64,000 nucleotides of DNA from Flavobacteriaceae bacterium Ga0077528 (GTDB taxonomy: Bacteria > Bacteroidota > Bacteroidia > Flavobacteriales > Flavobacteriaceae), in the NCBI GenBank assembly GCA_001464475.1, contig LNDX01000003.1, positions 62,001 through 126,000 of the forward strand, written 5' to 3'. The position numbers were made by a program, and so were the translations under genes. Position 1 is the stretch's first letter. Every line of letters starts with the position of its first letter. Under the pieces are notes generated by a model. That model was not told the origin of the DNA and searched no databases. It saw only the letters and a list, made by a program, of their open reading frames with translations. Shown here one piece after another: positions 8,824 to 18,800 of this stretch.

Positions 8824-10800
8824 ATGACTTTTCAAGAACAAATACTACAAGGAATTCCATCGGTTCTACCGAAACCAAAACCTTATGAAGTTGAAATAAA
8901 TCATGCACCAAAGCGAAAAGAAATACTTTCAGAAGAGGAAAAAAAATTAGCCTTAAAAAATGCTTTACGCTATTTTGAACCTAAACATCACGCGGAATTA
9001 CTTCCTGAATTCAAAGCCGAATTAGAAACCTACGGAAGAATTTACATGTACCGTTTGCGTCCTGATTATAAAATGTATGCACGTCCAATTTCAGAATATC
9101 CAGGAAAATCCGAACAAGCAAAAGCCATTATGTTGATGATTCAAAATAATTTGGATTACGCAGTAGCACAACATCCACATGAACTAATTACTTATGGTGG
9201 AAACGGAGCTGTTTTTCAAAATTGGGCGCAGTATTTATTGACGATGAAATATTTGGCAGAAATGACCGATGAGCAAACTTTAGCCATGTATTCTGGTCAT
9301 CCTATGGGATTATTTCCTTCACATAAAGAAGCGCCGAGAGTAGTTGTTACTAACGGAATGGTTATTCCAAATTATTCTAAACCGGACGATTGGGAAAAAA
9401 TGAATGCATTAGGCGTTTCGCAATACGGACAAATGACTGCTGGAAGTTATATGTATATTGGTCCGCAAGGAATTGTTCATGGAACTACAATTACAGTTTT
9501 AAATGGTTTTAGAAAAATAAAAAAATCTCCAAAAGGAGGATTATTCGTTACATCCGGACTTGGAGGAATGTCTGGCGCACAACCAAAAGCTGGAAATATT
9601 GCTGGTTGCGTAACCGTTTGTGCGGAGGTAAATCCGAAAATAACGCACATTCGTCATTCACAAGGTTGGATTAATGAAGTGATTGAGAATATTGAAGAAT
9701 TAGTTCCAAGAGTTAAAAACGCTCTAGCAAATAATGAGGTAGTTTCCATTGCTTATCTCGGAAATGTAGTCGATGTTTGGGAACGTTTCGACCAAGAAAA
9801 TCTGCATATTGACTTAGGTTCCGATCAAACTTCATTACACAATCCTTGGGCTGGAGGTTATTACCCAATCGGTTACACTTTCGAAGAATCAAACGATTTA
9901 ATGGCAAATAATCCTGATAAATTCAAAGAAGAAGTTCAAAAAACATTGCGTCGTCATGCGGCTGCGATTAATAAACATACTGAAAAAGGAACGTATTTCT
10001 TCGATTATGGAAATGCCTTTTTATTAGAAGCTTCTCGAGCTGGGGCAGATGTTTTTGCAGAAAACCATATAGATTTCAAATACAACAGCTACGTTCAAGA
10101 TATTATGGGACCAATGTGTTTCGACTACGGATTTGGGCCATTCCGTTGGGTTTGTGCCTCAGGAAATCCTGAAGATTTAGCTAAAACCGATAAAATTGCC
10201 TGCGATGTTCTTGAGGAAATGATGAAGAATTCTCCAGAAGAAATCCAACAGCAAATGGCTGATAACATTCAGTGGATAAAAGGCGCTCAAGAAAATAAAT
10301 TGGTAGTTGGTTCACAAGCAAGAATTCTTTATGCCGATGCCGAAGGAAGAATCAAAATCGCAGAAGCTTTCAATCAAGCCATTGCTCGTGGCGAAATTGG
10401 ATACGTAATTTTAGGACGCGATCATCACGACGTTTCTGGAACTGATTCGCCTTACAGAGAAACTTCTAACATTTATGATGGCTCACGATTCACAGCCGAT
10501 ATGGCAATTCAAAACGTGATTGGAGACAGTTTCCGTGGTGCTACTTGGGTTTCTATTCACAATGGTGGCGGTGTTGGCTGGGGCGAAGTAATTAATGGTG
10601 GTTTTGGTATGGTTCTTGATGGAACTAAAGAAGCATCAAAACGTTTAGAGTCAATGCTTTTCTGGGATGTAAACAACGGAATTTCAAGAAGAAGTTGGGC
10701 TAGAAATGAAGGAGCCGTTTTTGCAATAAAAAGAGCCATGGAGACGCAACCTTTATTGAAAGTTACCATCCCTAATATAGTGGACGAAAATTTATTATAA
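8824..10800 (+). CDS. hutU: Urocanate hydratase
   Basis: Urocanase of 658 residues that converts urocanate to 4-imidazolone-5-propionate in cytoplasmic histidine breakdown, using a tightly bound NAD+ as electrophile. Recognisable family blocks are HELITYGGNGAVFQNW, MYSGHPMGLFPS, GPQGIVHGTTITVLN, the GGLFVTSGLGGMSGAQPKAG nucleotide-binding region, and the C-terminal GRDHHDVSGTDSPYRET and IHNGGGVGWGEV. It is longer than the roughly 555-residue enterobacterial type and fits the Bacteroidota-type long form. No hutH, hutI or formimidoylglutamase gene is nearby, so the rest of the pathway must be elsewhere. Period-7 repeat arrays flank it on both sides. Confidence 0.96.
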   Translation: MTFQEQILQGIPSVLPKPKPYEVEINHAPKRKEILSEEEKKLALKNALRYFEPKHHAELLPEFKAELETYGRIYMYRLRPDYKMYARPISEYPGKSEQAKAIMLMIQNNLDYAVAQHPHELITYGGNGAVFQNWAQYLLTMKYLAEMTDEQTLAMYSGHPMGLFPSHKEAPRVVVTNGMVIPNYSKPDDWEKMNALGVSQYGQMTAGSYMYIGPQGIVHGTTITVLNGFRKIKKSPKGGLFVTSGLGGMSGAQPKAGNIAGCVTVCAEVNPKITHIRHSQGWINEVIENIEELVPRVKNALANNEVVSIAYLGNVVDVWERFDQENLHIDLGSDQTSLHNPWAGGYYPIGYTFEESNDLMANNPDKFKEEVQKTLRRHAAAINKHTEKGTYFFDYGNAFLLEASRAGADVFAENHIDFKYNSYVQDIMGPMCFDYGFGPFRWVCASGNPEDLAKTDKIACDVLEEMMKNSPEEIQQQMADNIQWIKGAQENKLVVGSQARILYADAEGRIKIAEAFNQAIARGEIGYVILGRDHHDVSGTDSPYRETSNIYDGSRFTADMAIQNVIGDSFRGATWVSIHNGGGVGWGEVINGGFGMVLDGTKEASKRLESMLFWDVNNGISRRSWARNEGAVFAIKRAMETQPLLKVTIPNIVDENLL

Positions 10801-10856
10801 TTTCAGGTTTAAAGTTTCAAGTTGGACTATTGAACCTGATACATCAAACTTGAAAC
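10801..10856. repeat. Degenerate, partly palindromic period-7 array after hutU
   Basis: Eight heptamers start directly after the hutU stop: TTTCAGG, TTTAAAG, TTTCAAG, TTGGACT, ATTGAAC, CTGATAC, ATCAAAC, TTGAAAC. The GTTTCAAGTT of the left half pairs with AACTTGAAAC of the right half, so the transcript can form a hairpin, but no T-run follows. Confidence 0.65.
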
Positions 10857-10872
10857 ACAAAAATTAAATACT

Positions 10873-11397
10873 ATGAAAACAACAAAATTTTTACCTTTAC
10901 TATTACTTCTTGTTTTAGCGTCTTGCGGTTCAGTAAGAGTATATTCTGATTACGACAAAAAAGCCAATTTCGAAAACTACAAAACCTATGCTTATTCCAA
11001 AAATGCCATAGACAAAGTAGAAATTTCCGATTTGGATAAAAAAAGAATTTTACGTTCCATTGATGAAGCGTTAGCAGCGAAAGGTTTTACCAAAAGCGAA
11101 ACTCCCGATTTACTAATCGGTATTTTCACAAAAGAAACAGAACGTATTGACATTTACAACAACAATGGTTTTGGTTGGGGTTGGAATCCTTGGTGGGGAA
11201 TGGGAATGAATTACACAAATGTTTCAAGAACTCCCGAAGGCACTTTATTCATTGACCTAATCGATGCTAAAACCAAAGAATTAGTATGGCAAGGCGAAGG
11301 AAACGGCTACTTGACCAAAGACACAGAAAAGAAAGATGCAAGAATCAAAGAATTTGTAGATAAAATTCTAGCGCAATATCCACCAGTTGTTAAATAA
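10873..11397 (+). CDS. DUF4136 domain-containing lipoprotein
   Basis: A 174-residue lipoprotein. The signal peptide ends in the lipobox LVLASC, with Cys about residue 18 as the lipidation site, so it is probably anchored in the outer membrane. The rest matches DUF4136: VRVYSDYDKKANFENYKTYAY near the start, a DLLIGIFTKE strand, and the closing pattern GTLFIDLIDAKTKELVWQGEGNGYL. The loop in the middle is Gly/Trp-rich (GFGWGWNPWWGMGMN). No function is established for the family. It follows hutU by 72 bp and ends at a strong bidirectional terminator. Confidence 0.88.
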   Translation: MKTTKFLPLLLLLVLASCGSVRVYSDYDKKANFENYKTYAYSKNAIDKVEISDLDKKRILRSIDEALAAKGFTKSETPDLLIGIFTKETERIDIYNNNGFGWGWNPWWGMGMNYTNVSRTPEGTLFIDLIDAKTKELVWQGEGNGYLTKDTEKKDARIKEFVDKILAQYPPVVK

Positions 11398-11400
11398 TTT

Positions 11401-11432
11401 AAAAAAACCGTAACTAAAATTACGGTTTTTTT
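11401..11432. terminator. Bidirectional terminator between convergent genes
   Basis: A perfect 13-bp stem (A7-CCGTAA against TTACGG-T7) with a CTAAAA loop. It lies 4 bases after the lipoprotein stop and overlaps the stop codon of the convergent repeat protein, serving both directions. Confidence 0.9.
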
Positions 11433-14362
11433 ATCTCTATTTTTTCTAATCTTTTATTAATTTCATTAAGAGCCTCTTTTAAGTTATTTATTTCTATTTC
11501 TAAAAGTTTATTTTTTGCTTTTTCATCTTCTATGATGTTTTGTTGTTCTTGAATGGCTTTGGTGAGGTACGGAATTAATCCTACGTAATTAATAGATTTT
11601 ATTTTGCGTTCTTCGTGGGTGGTTTCGACGATTTTGGTTGGATCATTTGGAGTTGATAGCGTTTCTTCTTTGACTAAATTAGGAAAGATTTGTTCCATTT
11701 CTTGGGCGATAAAACCCGTTTGTTGACCTCGTGCAAAACCGTATTTTTGAGACAAATCGGATTTGAACAAATAATCTTTGACTTGCAATTCATTAATTTT
11801 GTCCAGAATTGTTTGGGTTGGTGCGATGTTTTCTTTGAGCGATTCGTCTGAAGGATTAGTAAAAACGCCTGAGACGAAGACGTTGCCAAGAAAATAACCT
11901 GCGTATTGACCCACTTTTGTTACACTAGAAAAGACTCCGATTTGGGTTCCTCCAGCAACTGGATTGATGTAACTATAGCTTCCTAATTTATCGCCTGTAC
12001 CTGAACCCGATAGAACGTTAATAGTTCCGTAGTGAACACCATTGCCCGAATTTGAAATTTGGTTGTCTACTCCAGCTTTATTTCCTTCTTGTGTACCCGC
12101 AATTACATTGTACATTCCCCAAAAAATTTGATCTCCAGAAGCTGTGAAATTATTGTAAACGCCCTTAAAACCCGAGTTATAATAACTGAAACCGCTGATA
12201 TCATTATATAATCCAGCAAAAGCACAGTTTCCTGAAGCTCCTGTCACATTATTACGCATACCGTAGTATTGACGTCCAATGTTATTGTAAAGTATAAAAT
12301 CATTATTCATGCCATAATTTTCCTGCCATAATGTGAAATCATAATTTTCAAATCTGTTGTATACCCCTCTGTTATATACTCCTCTATAAAATTCATTATA
12401 ACTACCATTATTATTGATAGACGAATATGTTGTAAAAATACTTCTTGCCCCATAATTATCACCTAAACTCCCATCAAAATTATTTCTTACACCATATTTA
12501 TTAGAATTTCCATTCATTTGATTAAAAAGTCCAAAATGTTCAGTGGCGTTGTTTAAAAAAGTATTGTGAATACCATATTGAGCAACGGTAGATATACCGC
12601 TTATGTTATTCTTTATTGCATAACGTAATCCATCATTAGCCCCAGATAAATTGTTTTCCACACCTATAGATATTGGCGCTCCTGAACTCACTACGATATC
12701 ATTTTGTACACCTTTTATATTTCCGGAAGTTGAATTGCTTATTGTATTTAAAATTGCTGTTTTAGTTGTAGCTACTGAAGATGTTAAATCGTTTGTAACT
12801 CCATAATTAGTTAAACTTGCCGTATTGTTGATAGTATTTTTCACTCCAGTTTGAATTCCGATTCCTGAACCTCCCAATTCATTATAATTTCCGATGTGAT
12901 TACCTGATCCTTCACCTAAAAGTTGGGAATAACTTCCGAAATGTTCTTCATTACCTGAATTATCGATAAAGTTGAAATTGGCATATTGTTTTCCGGTTCC
13001 GGCACCTGATAATTCATTATAACTTCCGTATCTGAATCCTGAACCCGCCGAACCTATTTGGCTGTAAGTACCAAAATGGGAATCGTTACCTGTACCTGTG
13101 ATGAGTGTGTAATTACCGTATTTTGCTCCTAAACCGCCACTGCTTATTGCATTTCTAACGCCGTATTTAGGTCCAGTCCCTGTACCAGACAATTGATTAT
13201 CAACTGCTATATGCGGAGTATTATTGTTATTTGTTAATGCATTTAAAACTCCCGTTTGATTACCCGTTCCTGTTCCGGATAATGTATTTTGCACTCCAAT
13301 ATGATTACCCGAACCCAATGCTGATAATTCGTTATTAACACCCAATTTATTACCTGTTCCTCCGCCTGAGATTAGATTTTGGACACCGTATTTTAATGCG
13401 TTTGCATTGTTATTGATGGTGTTATTTACGCCGAATTGCGTTCCGTCTCCAAGACCAAAATGAGTTGTTGAAACCCCAGATTGATTTCCGGTTGAACTTC
13501 CGTAAATAGTAGTATTTACTCCAGAAGCAGGTGCATTACCTCCCGAAGTGAGCAACGAAACTGTACCATTGACTTGAGAAGCATTCAAATTATTAATTTC
13601 GATGTGATTCCCTGTATGAATTCCGGTTCCAGTAGTGGTAAAAAGTGAATAGGTTCCGTATTGACTACCCGAATTGTTTCCGGCAAATGTGGTAAAAGAA
13701 CCGTAGCGATTACCTGCTCCACCACCCGACATAAAATTGGAAACACCTGTACTAGTAGAAGCATTATTTCCTAGTAAAAGATTTTGAAGACCGAAAGTGG
13801 CTCCAGTATTGGGAATAGTTATCGTATTTGAAGTTCCGTAAATTGCACCCGTACCCGAAGTGGATAGTTGATTATATTGACCAAATACATCTCCATTTCC
13901 TGAGCCAGACGCTTGTGTAAAAACGCCAAATTTATTCAAATTTGTATTTCCAGTTAATGAATTATACATTCCATAGTGAGAACTATTTCCTGCACCTGTG
14001 ATACTGTTAGACACACCTATTTTATTACTATTACTAGTACTGCTTATTGCATTAGTAACACCTATACGAACTCCGGTACCTGTTCCAGCTAAATTATAAA
14101 TGGCACCATAATGTGTACCTGTTCCTGAATTATCAATAAACGTCTCTGAACCTGCTTGATTCCCATTTCCAGCTCCACTCAAAAGAACATAGCTTCCGTA
14201 ATGAATTCCGTTGCCTGAATTGCCATTTTCGATTCGAGAGCCAAAATTGATTCCATCGCCAGATCCTAAAAAGATGCTTCTGGTTCCGTAACGGTTTCCG
14301 GTTCCGGTTCCGGTTAGAATTGAGTTGAATCCCACTCGAGCACCAATTCCACCACCATTCAA
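11420..14362 (-). CDS. C-terminal part of an interrupted 15-residue-repeat protein with peptidase S74 chaperone domain
   Basis: About 980 residues that continue, in the same frame, the protein beginning at 14971; a TGA at 14387-14389 separates them. The fragment's only upstream start is a TTG at 14362, so it may not be made on its own. Roughly fifty copies of a 15-residue unit (G-x-G-x-x-Y-G-x-x-N-x-L-x-G-x) suggest a beta-solenoid, with an irregular stretch near 12200-12450. The last 145 residues hold SDESLKENI...GFIAQEMEQIFPNLV, the intramolecular chaperone of endosialidase type (peptidase S74), which trimerises and cleaves itself in phage tailspikes. A coiled coil ends the chain. Loss of function by the stop is likely but not certain. 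Confidence 0.8.
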   Translation of the reverse strand: MNGGGIGARVGFNSILTGTGTGNRYGTRSIFLGSGDGINFGSRIENGNSGNGIHYGSYVLLSGAGNGNQAGSETFIDNSGTGTHYGAIYNLAGTGTGVRIGVTNAISSTSNSNKIGVSNSITGAGNSSHYGMYNSLTGNTNLNKFGVFTQASGSGNGDVFGQYNQLSTSGTGAIYGTSNTITIPNTGATFGLQNLLLGNNASTSTGVSNFMSGGGAGNRYGSFTTFAGNNSGSQYGTYSLFTTTGTGIHTGNHIEINNLNASQVNGTVSLLTSGGNAPASGVNTTIYGSSTGNQSGVSTTHFGLGDGTQFGVNNTINNNANALKYGVQNLISGGGTGNKLGVNNELSALGSGNHIGVQNTLSGTGTGNQTGVLNALTNNNNTPHIAVDNQLSGTGTGPKYGVRNAISSGGLGAKYGNYTLITGTGNDSHFGTYSQIGSAGSGFRYGSYNELSGAGTGKQYANFNFIDNSGNEEHFGSYSQLLGEGSGNHIGNYNELGGSGIGIQTGVKNTINNTASLTNYGVTNDLTSSVATTKTAILNTISNSTSGNIKGVQNDIVVSSGAPISIGVENNLSGANDGLRYAIKNNISGISTVAQYGIHNTFLNNATEHFGLFNQMNGNSNKYGVRNNFDGSLGDNYGARSIFTTYSSINNNGSYNEFYRGVYNRGVYNRFENYDFTLWQENYGMNNDFILYNNIGRQYYGMRNNVTGASGNCAFAGLYNDISGFSYYNSGFKGVYNNFTASGDQIFWGMYNVIAGTQEGNKAGVDNQISNSGNGVHYGTINVLSGSGTGDKLGSYSYINPVAGGTQIGVFSSVTKVGQYAGYFLGNVFVSGVFTNPSDESLKENIAPTQTILDKINELQVKDYLFKSDLSQKYGFARGQQTGFIAQEMEQIFPNLVKEETLSTPNDPTKIVETTHEERKIKSINYVGLIPYLTKAIQEQQNIIEDEKAKNKLLEIEINNLKEALNEINKRLEKIEIKKP

Positions 14363-14386
14363 AAAATTGGTAGTTCCATAATGAAT

Positions 14387-14971
14387 TCAATCACCATTGG
14401 TAAAAATATCGTTTCCATTACCGTTCAACTCGGCATTGGAAGTTCCGTTTAGTTCGTTATAAATTCCAACCCTTTTGGTTGCAACTGACGGATTTAGGTT
14501 GCGCTGATTGCGTATACCAAATTGCACATTTTCATCTGAAACCACTTCGAGTTTACCCTCTAAATCAGTAGTGTTTCCAATTTTGACTTTACCCAAATGA
14601 TACATCTCATCGTTGATATTGTCAGGCGCAAATGTTCCTCCTACTTCATAAAAATCGGCATCGGCATTTTTGGTTGACGTAAAGCCAATCCAAGAAGCGG
14701 TTGCATTATCCCAATAGTAAAAACCGGGTTGATTGCTTCCTGATGCTGTGGTTAAAAACACCATCATACCGTTTTGTGCTGCCGTTGGATTGGCAACAGG
14801 AAACGCATCGACTTTCGGAATGAGAATTCCGTCGGTATTGCTCGGCGTAACTTGATTGGACGACCTAATATCCAATTGCGCACTTGGAGTTGTAGTATTA
14901 ATTCCGACTTGGGAATAGGAACCCCAACTAAAAAAAATAAAAAAGAGTAGTTTTGTTGTCTTCATAGCCAA
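14387..14971 (-). CDS. N-terminal part of the interrupted repeat protein (signal peptide and collar)
   Basis: A 194-residue frame starting MAMKTTKLLFFIFF; the Met two codons on is an equally good start. A signal peptide ends GSYSQ, followed by VGINTTTPSAQLDI, the usual opening of flavobacterial tail-fibre-like secreted proteins, and a small domain with PGFYYWDNATASWIGF. It ends DIFTNGD followed by TGA. The next codons read IHYGTTNFLNGGG, an ordinary 15-residue repeat in which the TGA stands where other copies have the glycine of GDG or GNG. The two parts therefore belong to one gene of about 1183 codons (11420-14971). A conserved 28-bp element lies upstream at 15032-15059. Confidence 0.75.
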   Translation of the reverse strand: MAMKTTKLLFFIFFSWGSYSQVGINTTTPSAQLDIRSSNQVTPSNTDGILIPKVDAFPVANPTAAQNGMMVFLTTASGSNQPGFYYWDNATASWIGFTSTKNADADFYEVGGTFAPDNINDEMYHLGKVKIGNTTDLEGKLEVVSDENVQFGIRNQRNLNPSVATKRVGIYNELNGTSNAELNGNGNDIFTNGD

Positions 14972-15028
14972 AAAAAGTTTGGTTTGACATCAAAATAACT
15001 ATATTTTTTAATTGACAGTCAGCACAAA

Positions 15029-15059
15029 TGAGTATTCGGCAGATTTTTTGAGTATTTAA
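15029..15059 (-). promoter_or_regulatory. Putative LytTR-regulator binding element upstream of the repeat protein
   Basis: Direct repeats TGAGTATT at 15029-15036 and 15049-15056 are 20 bp apart, the two-turn spacing typical of LytTR sites. Positions 15032-15059 match 18989-19016, upstream of the kinase gene, at 23 of 28 bases. The element overlaps the stop codon of the LytTR regulator gene. That this regulator binds it is inference. Confidence 0.55.
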
Positions 15060-15802
15060 ATTCGGCGGAAAAGTTCGAAGAATTCTTCTTTTCTATTACG
15101 ACTAACAGTGATTGTAGTTCCGTCTCTCATCATTACATAAGCGTTTTCTCCTTTAACCGCTTTTTCAACGTGATTGGTGTTGATTAAATGCGATTGATGT
15201 ACTCTAAAAAACGGTTCTCCCTTGATGTTTTCTTCGACATCTTTTAATGTTTTACTCAGTGTGATTTTCTTTTGATTGGCAAGAAAAATATGCGAATAAT
15301 TGCTGTCACTTTCTACGCGAATGATTTCATCTACATCGAAAAACTCGAGCATATTTCCGACTGGAAGTGCTACTTTTTGACGATTTTTTTGTGGATAATA
15401 TTGCTCTACTAACAATTTAATTTTGTCTTCTAAATTGTGATTTAGCGATTCTTTTTGCGCTTTCTCCACTGCGTTTTGTAAATCGACTATATCAATGGGT
15501 TTGAGTAAATAATCAATAGCTGAGAATTTAAATGCTTTAATGGCAAACTGATCGTAAGCCGTGGTAAAAATAACTTTGTAATTTAGATTTTTTGTTTGGT
15601 CCAAAACGTCAAAACCATTGATGTGCGGCATTTCGATGTCTAAAAAAACCAAATCAGGTTGCATTTCTTTGATCGCTTTCACGCCTTCTTTTCCACCAGT
15701 GCATGCAGCTACAACCAAAACTTCCTTGCAAAACTGATGGAGTTGCATTTCGAGTACTTCAAGTGCATTTTTTTCGTCGTCTATGATTACTGCTTTAATC
15801 AT
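15056..15802 (-). CDS. LytTR family response regulator
   Basis: A 248-residue transcription regulator. The receiver domain (residues 1-120) has the acidic pair IDDE, the phospho-acceptor Asp at about residue 55 in LVFLDIEMPHING, and the conserved TTAYDQFAIKAFKFSAIDYLLKPI Thr/Lys region. A LytTR DNA-binding domain follows (about 145-245, with FFRVHQSHLINTNHVEK and MRDGTTITVSRNRKEEF). It lies 2 bp after the sensor kinase gene and is surely cotranscribed with it. The conserved direct-repeat elements upstream of the kinase operon and of the neighbouring repeat protein are its likely targets. Confidence 0.93.
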   Translation of the reverse strand: MIKAVIIDDEKNALEVLEMQLHQFCKEVLVVAACTGGKEGVKAIKEMQPDLVFLDIEMPHINGFDVLDQTKNLNYKVIFTTAYDQFAIKAFKFSAIDYLLKPIDIVDLQNAVEKAQKESLNHNLEDKIKLLVEQYYPQKNRQKVALPVGNMLEFFDVDEIIRVESDSNYSHIFLANQKKITLSKTLKDVEENIKGEPFFRVHQSHLINTNHVEKAVKGENAYVMMRDGTTITVSRNRKEEFFELFRRI

Positions 15803-15804
15803 GG

Positions 15805-18800
15805 TTATTCGTTTAGGATTTGAACTGGAATAATTAACTCTATTTGTGTTCCTGAAGCATTGCCGTTTTCGTCTATTAAATCGTAAATTTTCAGAGTGGT
15901 TTTATTGCTTTGTGTTTTGTTTAAAATCGAAATGCGATCTTCAGTAATTTGCAACCCGTAGCTTTTCTTTTTCAAGACTTGTTTGCTTTTTAGCTCATGT
16001 GCTTTTTGACGACCAATGCCATCATCAGTCACTAAGACTTTGATGTTATTTTCGTCAAAACGAGTGATGTGTAACGTCAATTTGCCTTTGGTTTCTTTGT
16101 GCAACAATCCGTGCCAAATGGCATTTTCAACATAAGGTTGAATAATCATCGACGGAATTTGGATGATTACGGTATTGAGTGAATCATCTACAACAATTTC
16201 GTATTCGAATTGGTTATCAAATCGCAAGGCTTCAATTTCGATATAGAGTTTTAATAACTCGGCTTCACTACTTAACAAAATGTAATTCTGATTGCTGTGA
16301 TCCAATATCAAACGGATTAGTTTGGAGAATTTCGTCAAGTATTGTGAAGCTTCAAAACTGTCGTTTTTTAAGATGTATTTTTGAATACTATTGAGCGAAT
16401 TGAAAATAAAATGCGGATTCATTTGCGCGCGCAATGCTTTCATCTCAATTTCGGCAATTTGTTGTGCGTATACTGATTTAAGACTTTCCTCTTTTTTGAC
16501 TTGATTCAATTTGAATTGATAAAAAGCATATAAAATTCCGCCTACCAAAAGCACTAACAATCCGTAAAACCACCACGTTTTCCAGAAAGGTGTTGCAATG
16601 GTTATTTTGAACGTGGTAACTTCTCCCCAAACGCCGTCATTATTGACTGATTTTACTTTAAATTCATAATCTCCATAGTTCAAATTCGAATAGGAAATGG
16701 AGTTTTTATCGGTGTAGTTCCATGCTGCATCAACTCCAGAAAGTTGGTAGGCAAAGCGATTTTGATTGGCATTATTAAACACGTCAGAAGCCCATTCAAA
16801 ACTGATGAAATTTTCATTGTGCTTCAATTCAATTGACTTCTCTTTAATCGTTTTTGGGTTCAGAAAAACATCTAACACTTTTATTGATGTAATGGTAACT
16901 TTGGGTTGCAGTTGATTGGTTTTATACTTTGAAAGATTAACAACTGAAAGTACACCGTAATGATTGACCACCAAATTATCGTTCGGAAGTAAATTTAACA
17001 TTACAACAGCACCATTATCCGCTAATCCGTGTTGACGATTTAAAACACTTATTACTTTTTTGGTTTTGGTGTCAAATTTGGTCAAACCATTTAACGTTCC
17101 AATCCATAAAAACCCTTTTTTATCTAAAATTAATCTACTGCAATAATCCGAAGGCAAACCTGAATTTTCTTTATTATAATTGAGTAATTTGGATTGTTTG
17201 CCTTTAACAATCAGTTCAAAAATTCCGTTATCAATTGTTGTAATCCAAAAATGTCCTTGACGATCTTGAATCACATCTATCGATTGTATGATTTTAGCTT
17301 GTGTATTTTCGGCTTTTCCATTTGCGTAATGCAGAAATTTTCCGGTTGATTTTTGCCAACAATATACACCTTCGGTCATGGCAAACCAGGTATTATTTTG
17401 GTTATCGATGGTTCTTGGTGCAATCAAATTAGATGAAACACTCGCACTTTTTGCATCAACATCAGCTACATTGAAATGCTTCAGCGTATTATTTTTGACA
17501 TCCAAAAAGTAAAAACCATTGTACGGTGAATAAAGAAACGCATTATCGTTTTTATCAAATATAATTCTAGTGATATTGGTTGGTAGTTTACCATTTTGGT
17601 CCCGAATAGAAAGCGGAAGTAATTGATTGTTTTTGAAGCTGAAAAAATGTTCCTCGCTGGCTGCAAAAATTTCACCTTTTGAATTACGAGCCACACATTG
17701 AATACCTTTGAGTTCTCGCTTCTTTCCTTTATAAAAAGGGTTTTCAATTACCGACAATTTTTGGGCTTGATTGTTCCACCAAAGTAAGCCGTTACTCGTG
17801 TTGTTGGCTATTAGAATATCCGAACCATTGTAATCTAAAACGCCAAAAGGTTCAACCGTATATTGGGCTGCGGTATTAAAAAGCGGAATCGTTTTGATTT
17901 GGTTGTTTTGCCACGGAAGTTGAGATAAACCATTATAAGAAGCTATCCACAAATTATTTTCTTTGTCTTCGAAGAGTTTTGAAACAGGAATTGTTTTAAA
18001 CGAATACTCATCTTTATACGACTGTTCAAAACTAAAAAATTGTTTATTGGAGATCGAGTAAACGCCTAAATTAAATGATACAAACCAAATTTCATTATCG
18101 TTTTTTGGAGTAATTAAGGTTACATAATTGGCTGGATTAGCATTCAATGATTTTTTATCAATTAATGGATTGTAATTAATTTTTTGAGTAGCTAAATCAA
18201 ATTGAGCAATTCCGTCGTAACCACAGGCAAGCCAAATACAATTTCTCTTTGCATCGTAATAACCATCAAAAAAAGTATTCTTTTTGGGTTGATTATTTTC
18301 AAGGTTAAAATGCGAAATAATGGTTCCGTTACTATTGAACTCAAACATACCATTGTTGGATAATGCCCATAATTGTCCATTGGGTGTTTGAATGATTTTA
18401 TTGATGATTTTAGAATCGAGCGTGATGAATTCGCTTTTGGGAGTAAATTTTTTTATGTTGTTATTTTTTTCGTCAAATAATACCCAAAATTCTTTAGTAG
18501 CAATCCATAAATCGCGGTTTGAATCTCTGAAAAATCCCGAAGGTTGCGCTTTTAACAGTTGATTAATGGCTGGTTTGGAATAATCAAAGGATGAAAATTC
18601 GCCAGTTTTTGGATCGAATTTTTGAATGGCGTTCAAACTTGAAAGCAATAATTTACCATCGTAATCGCGGTAAACATGTTGGAGAATATTGTTGATTTGG
18701 TGACCGGCTTTGTCTTGATTACTATTGATTTTAGTAAAGTATTTTCCGTTGAATTGGTACAGACCACTTCCTGTTCCAATCCAGATTAGACCGCTTTCAT

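Noticed and set aside
10801..10856. Palindromic array after hutU as a rho-independent terminator
   Set aside because: The pairing is imperfect, the arms are far apart, and no T-run follows; it fits the period-7 array class better.
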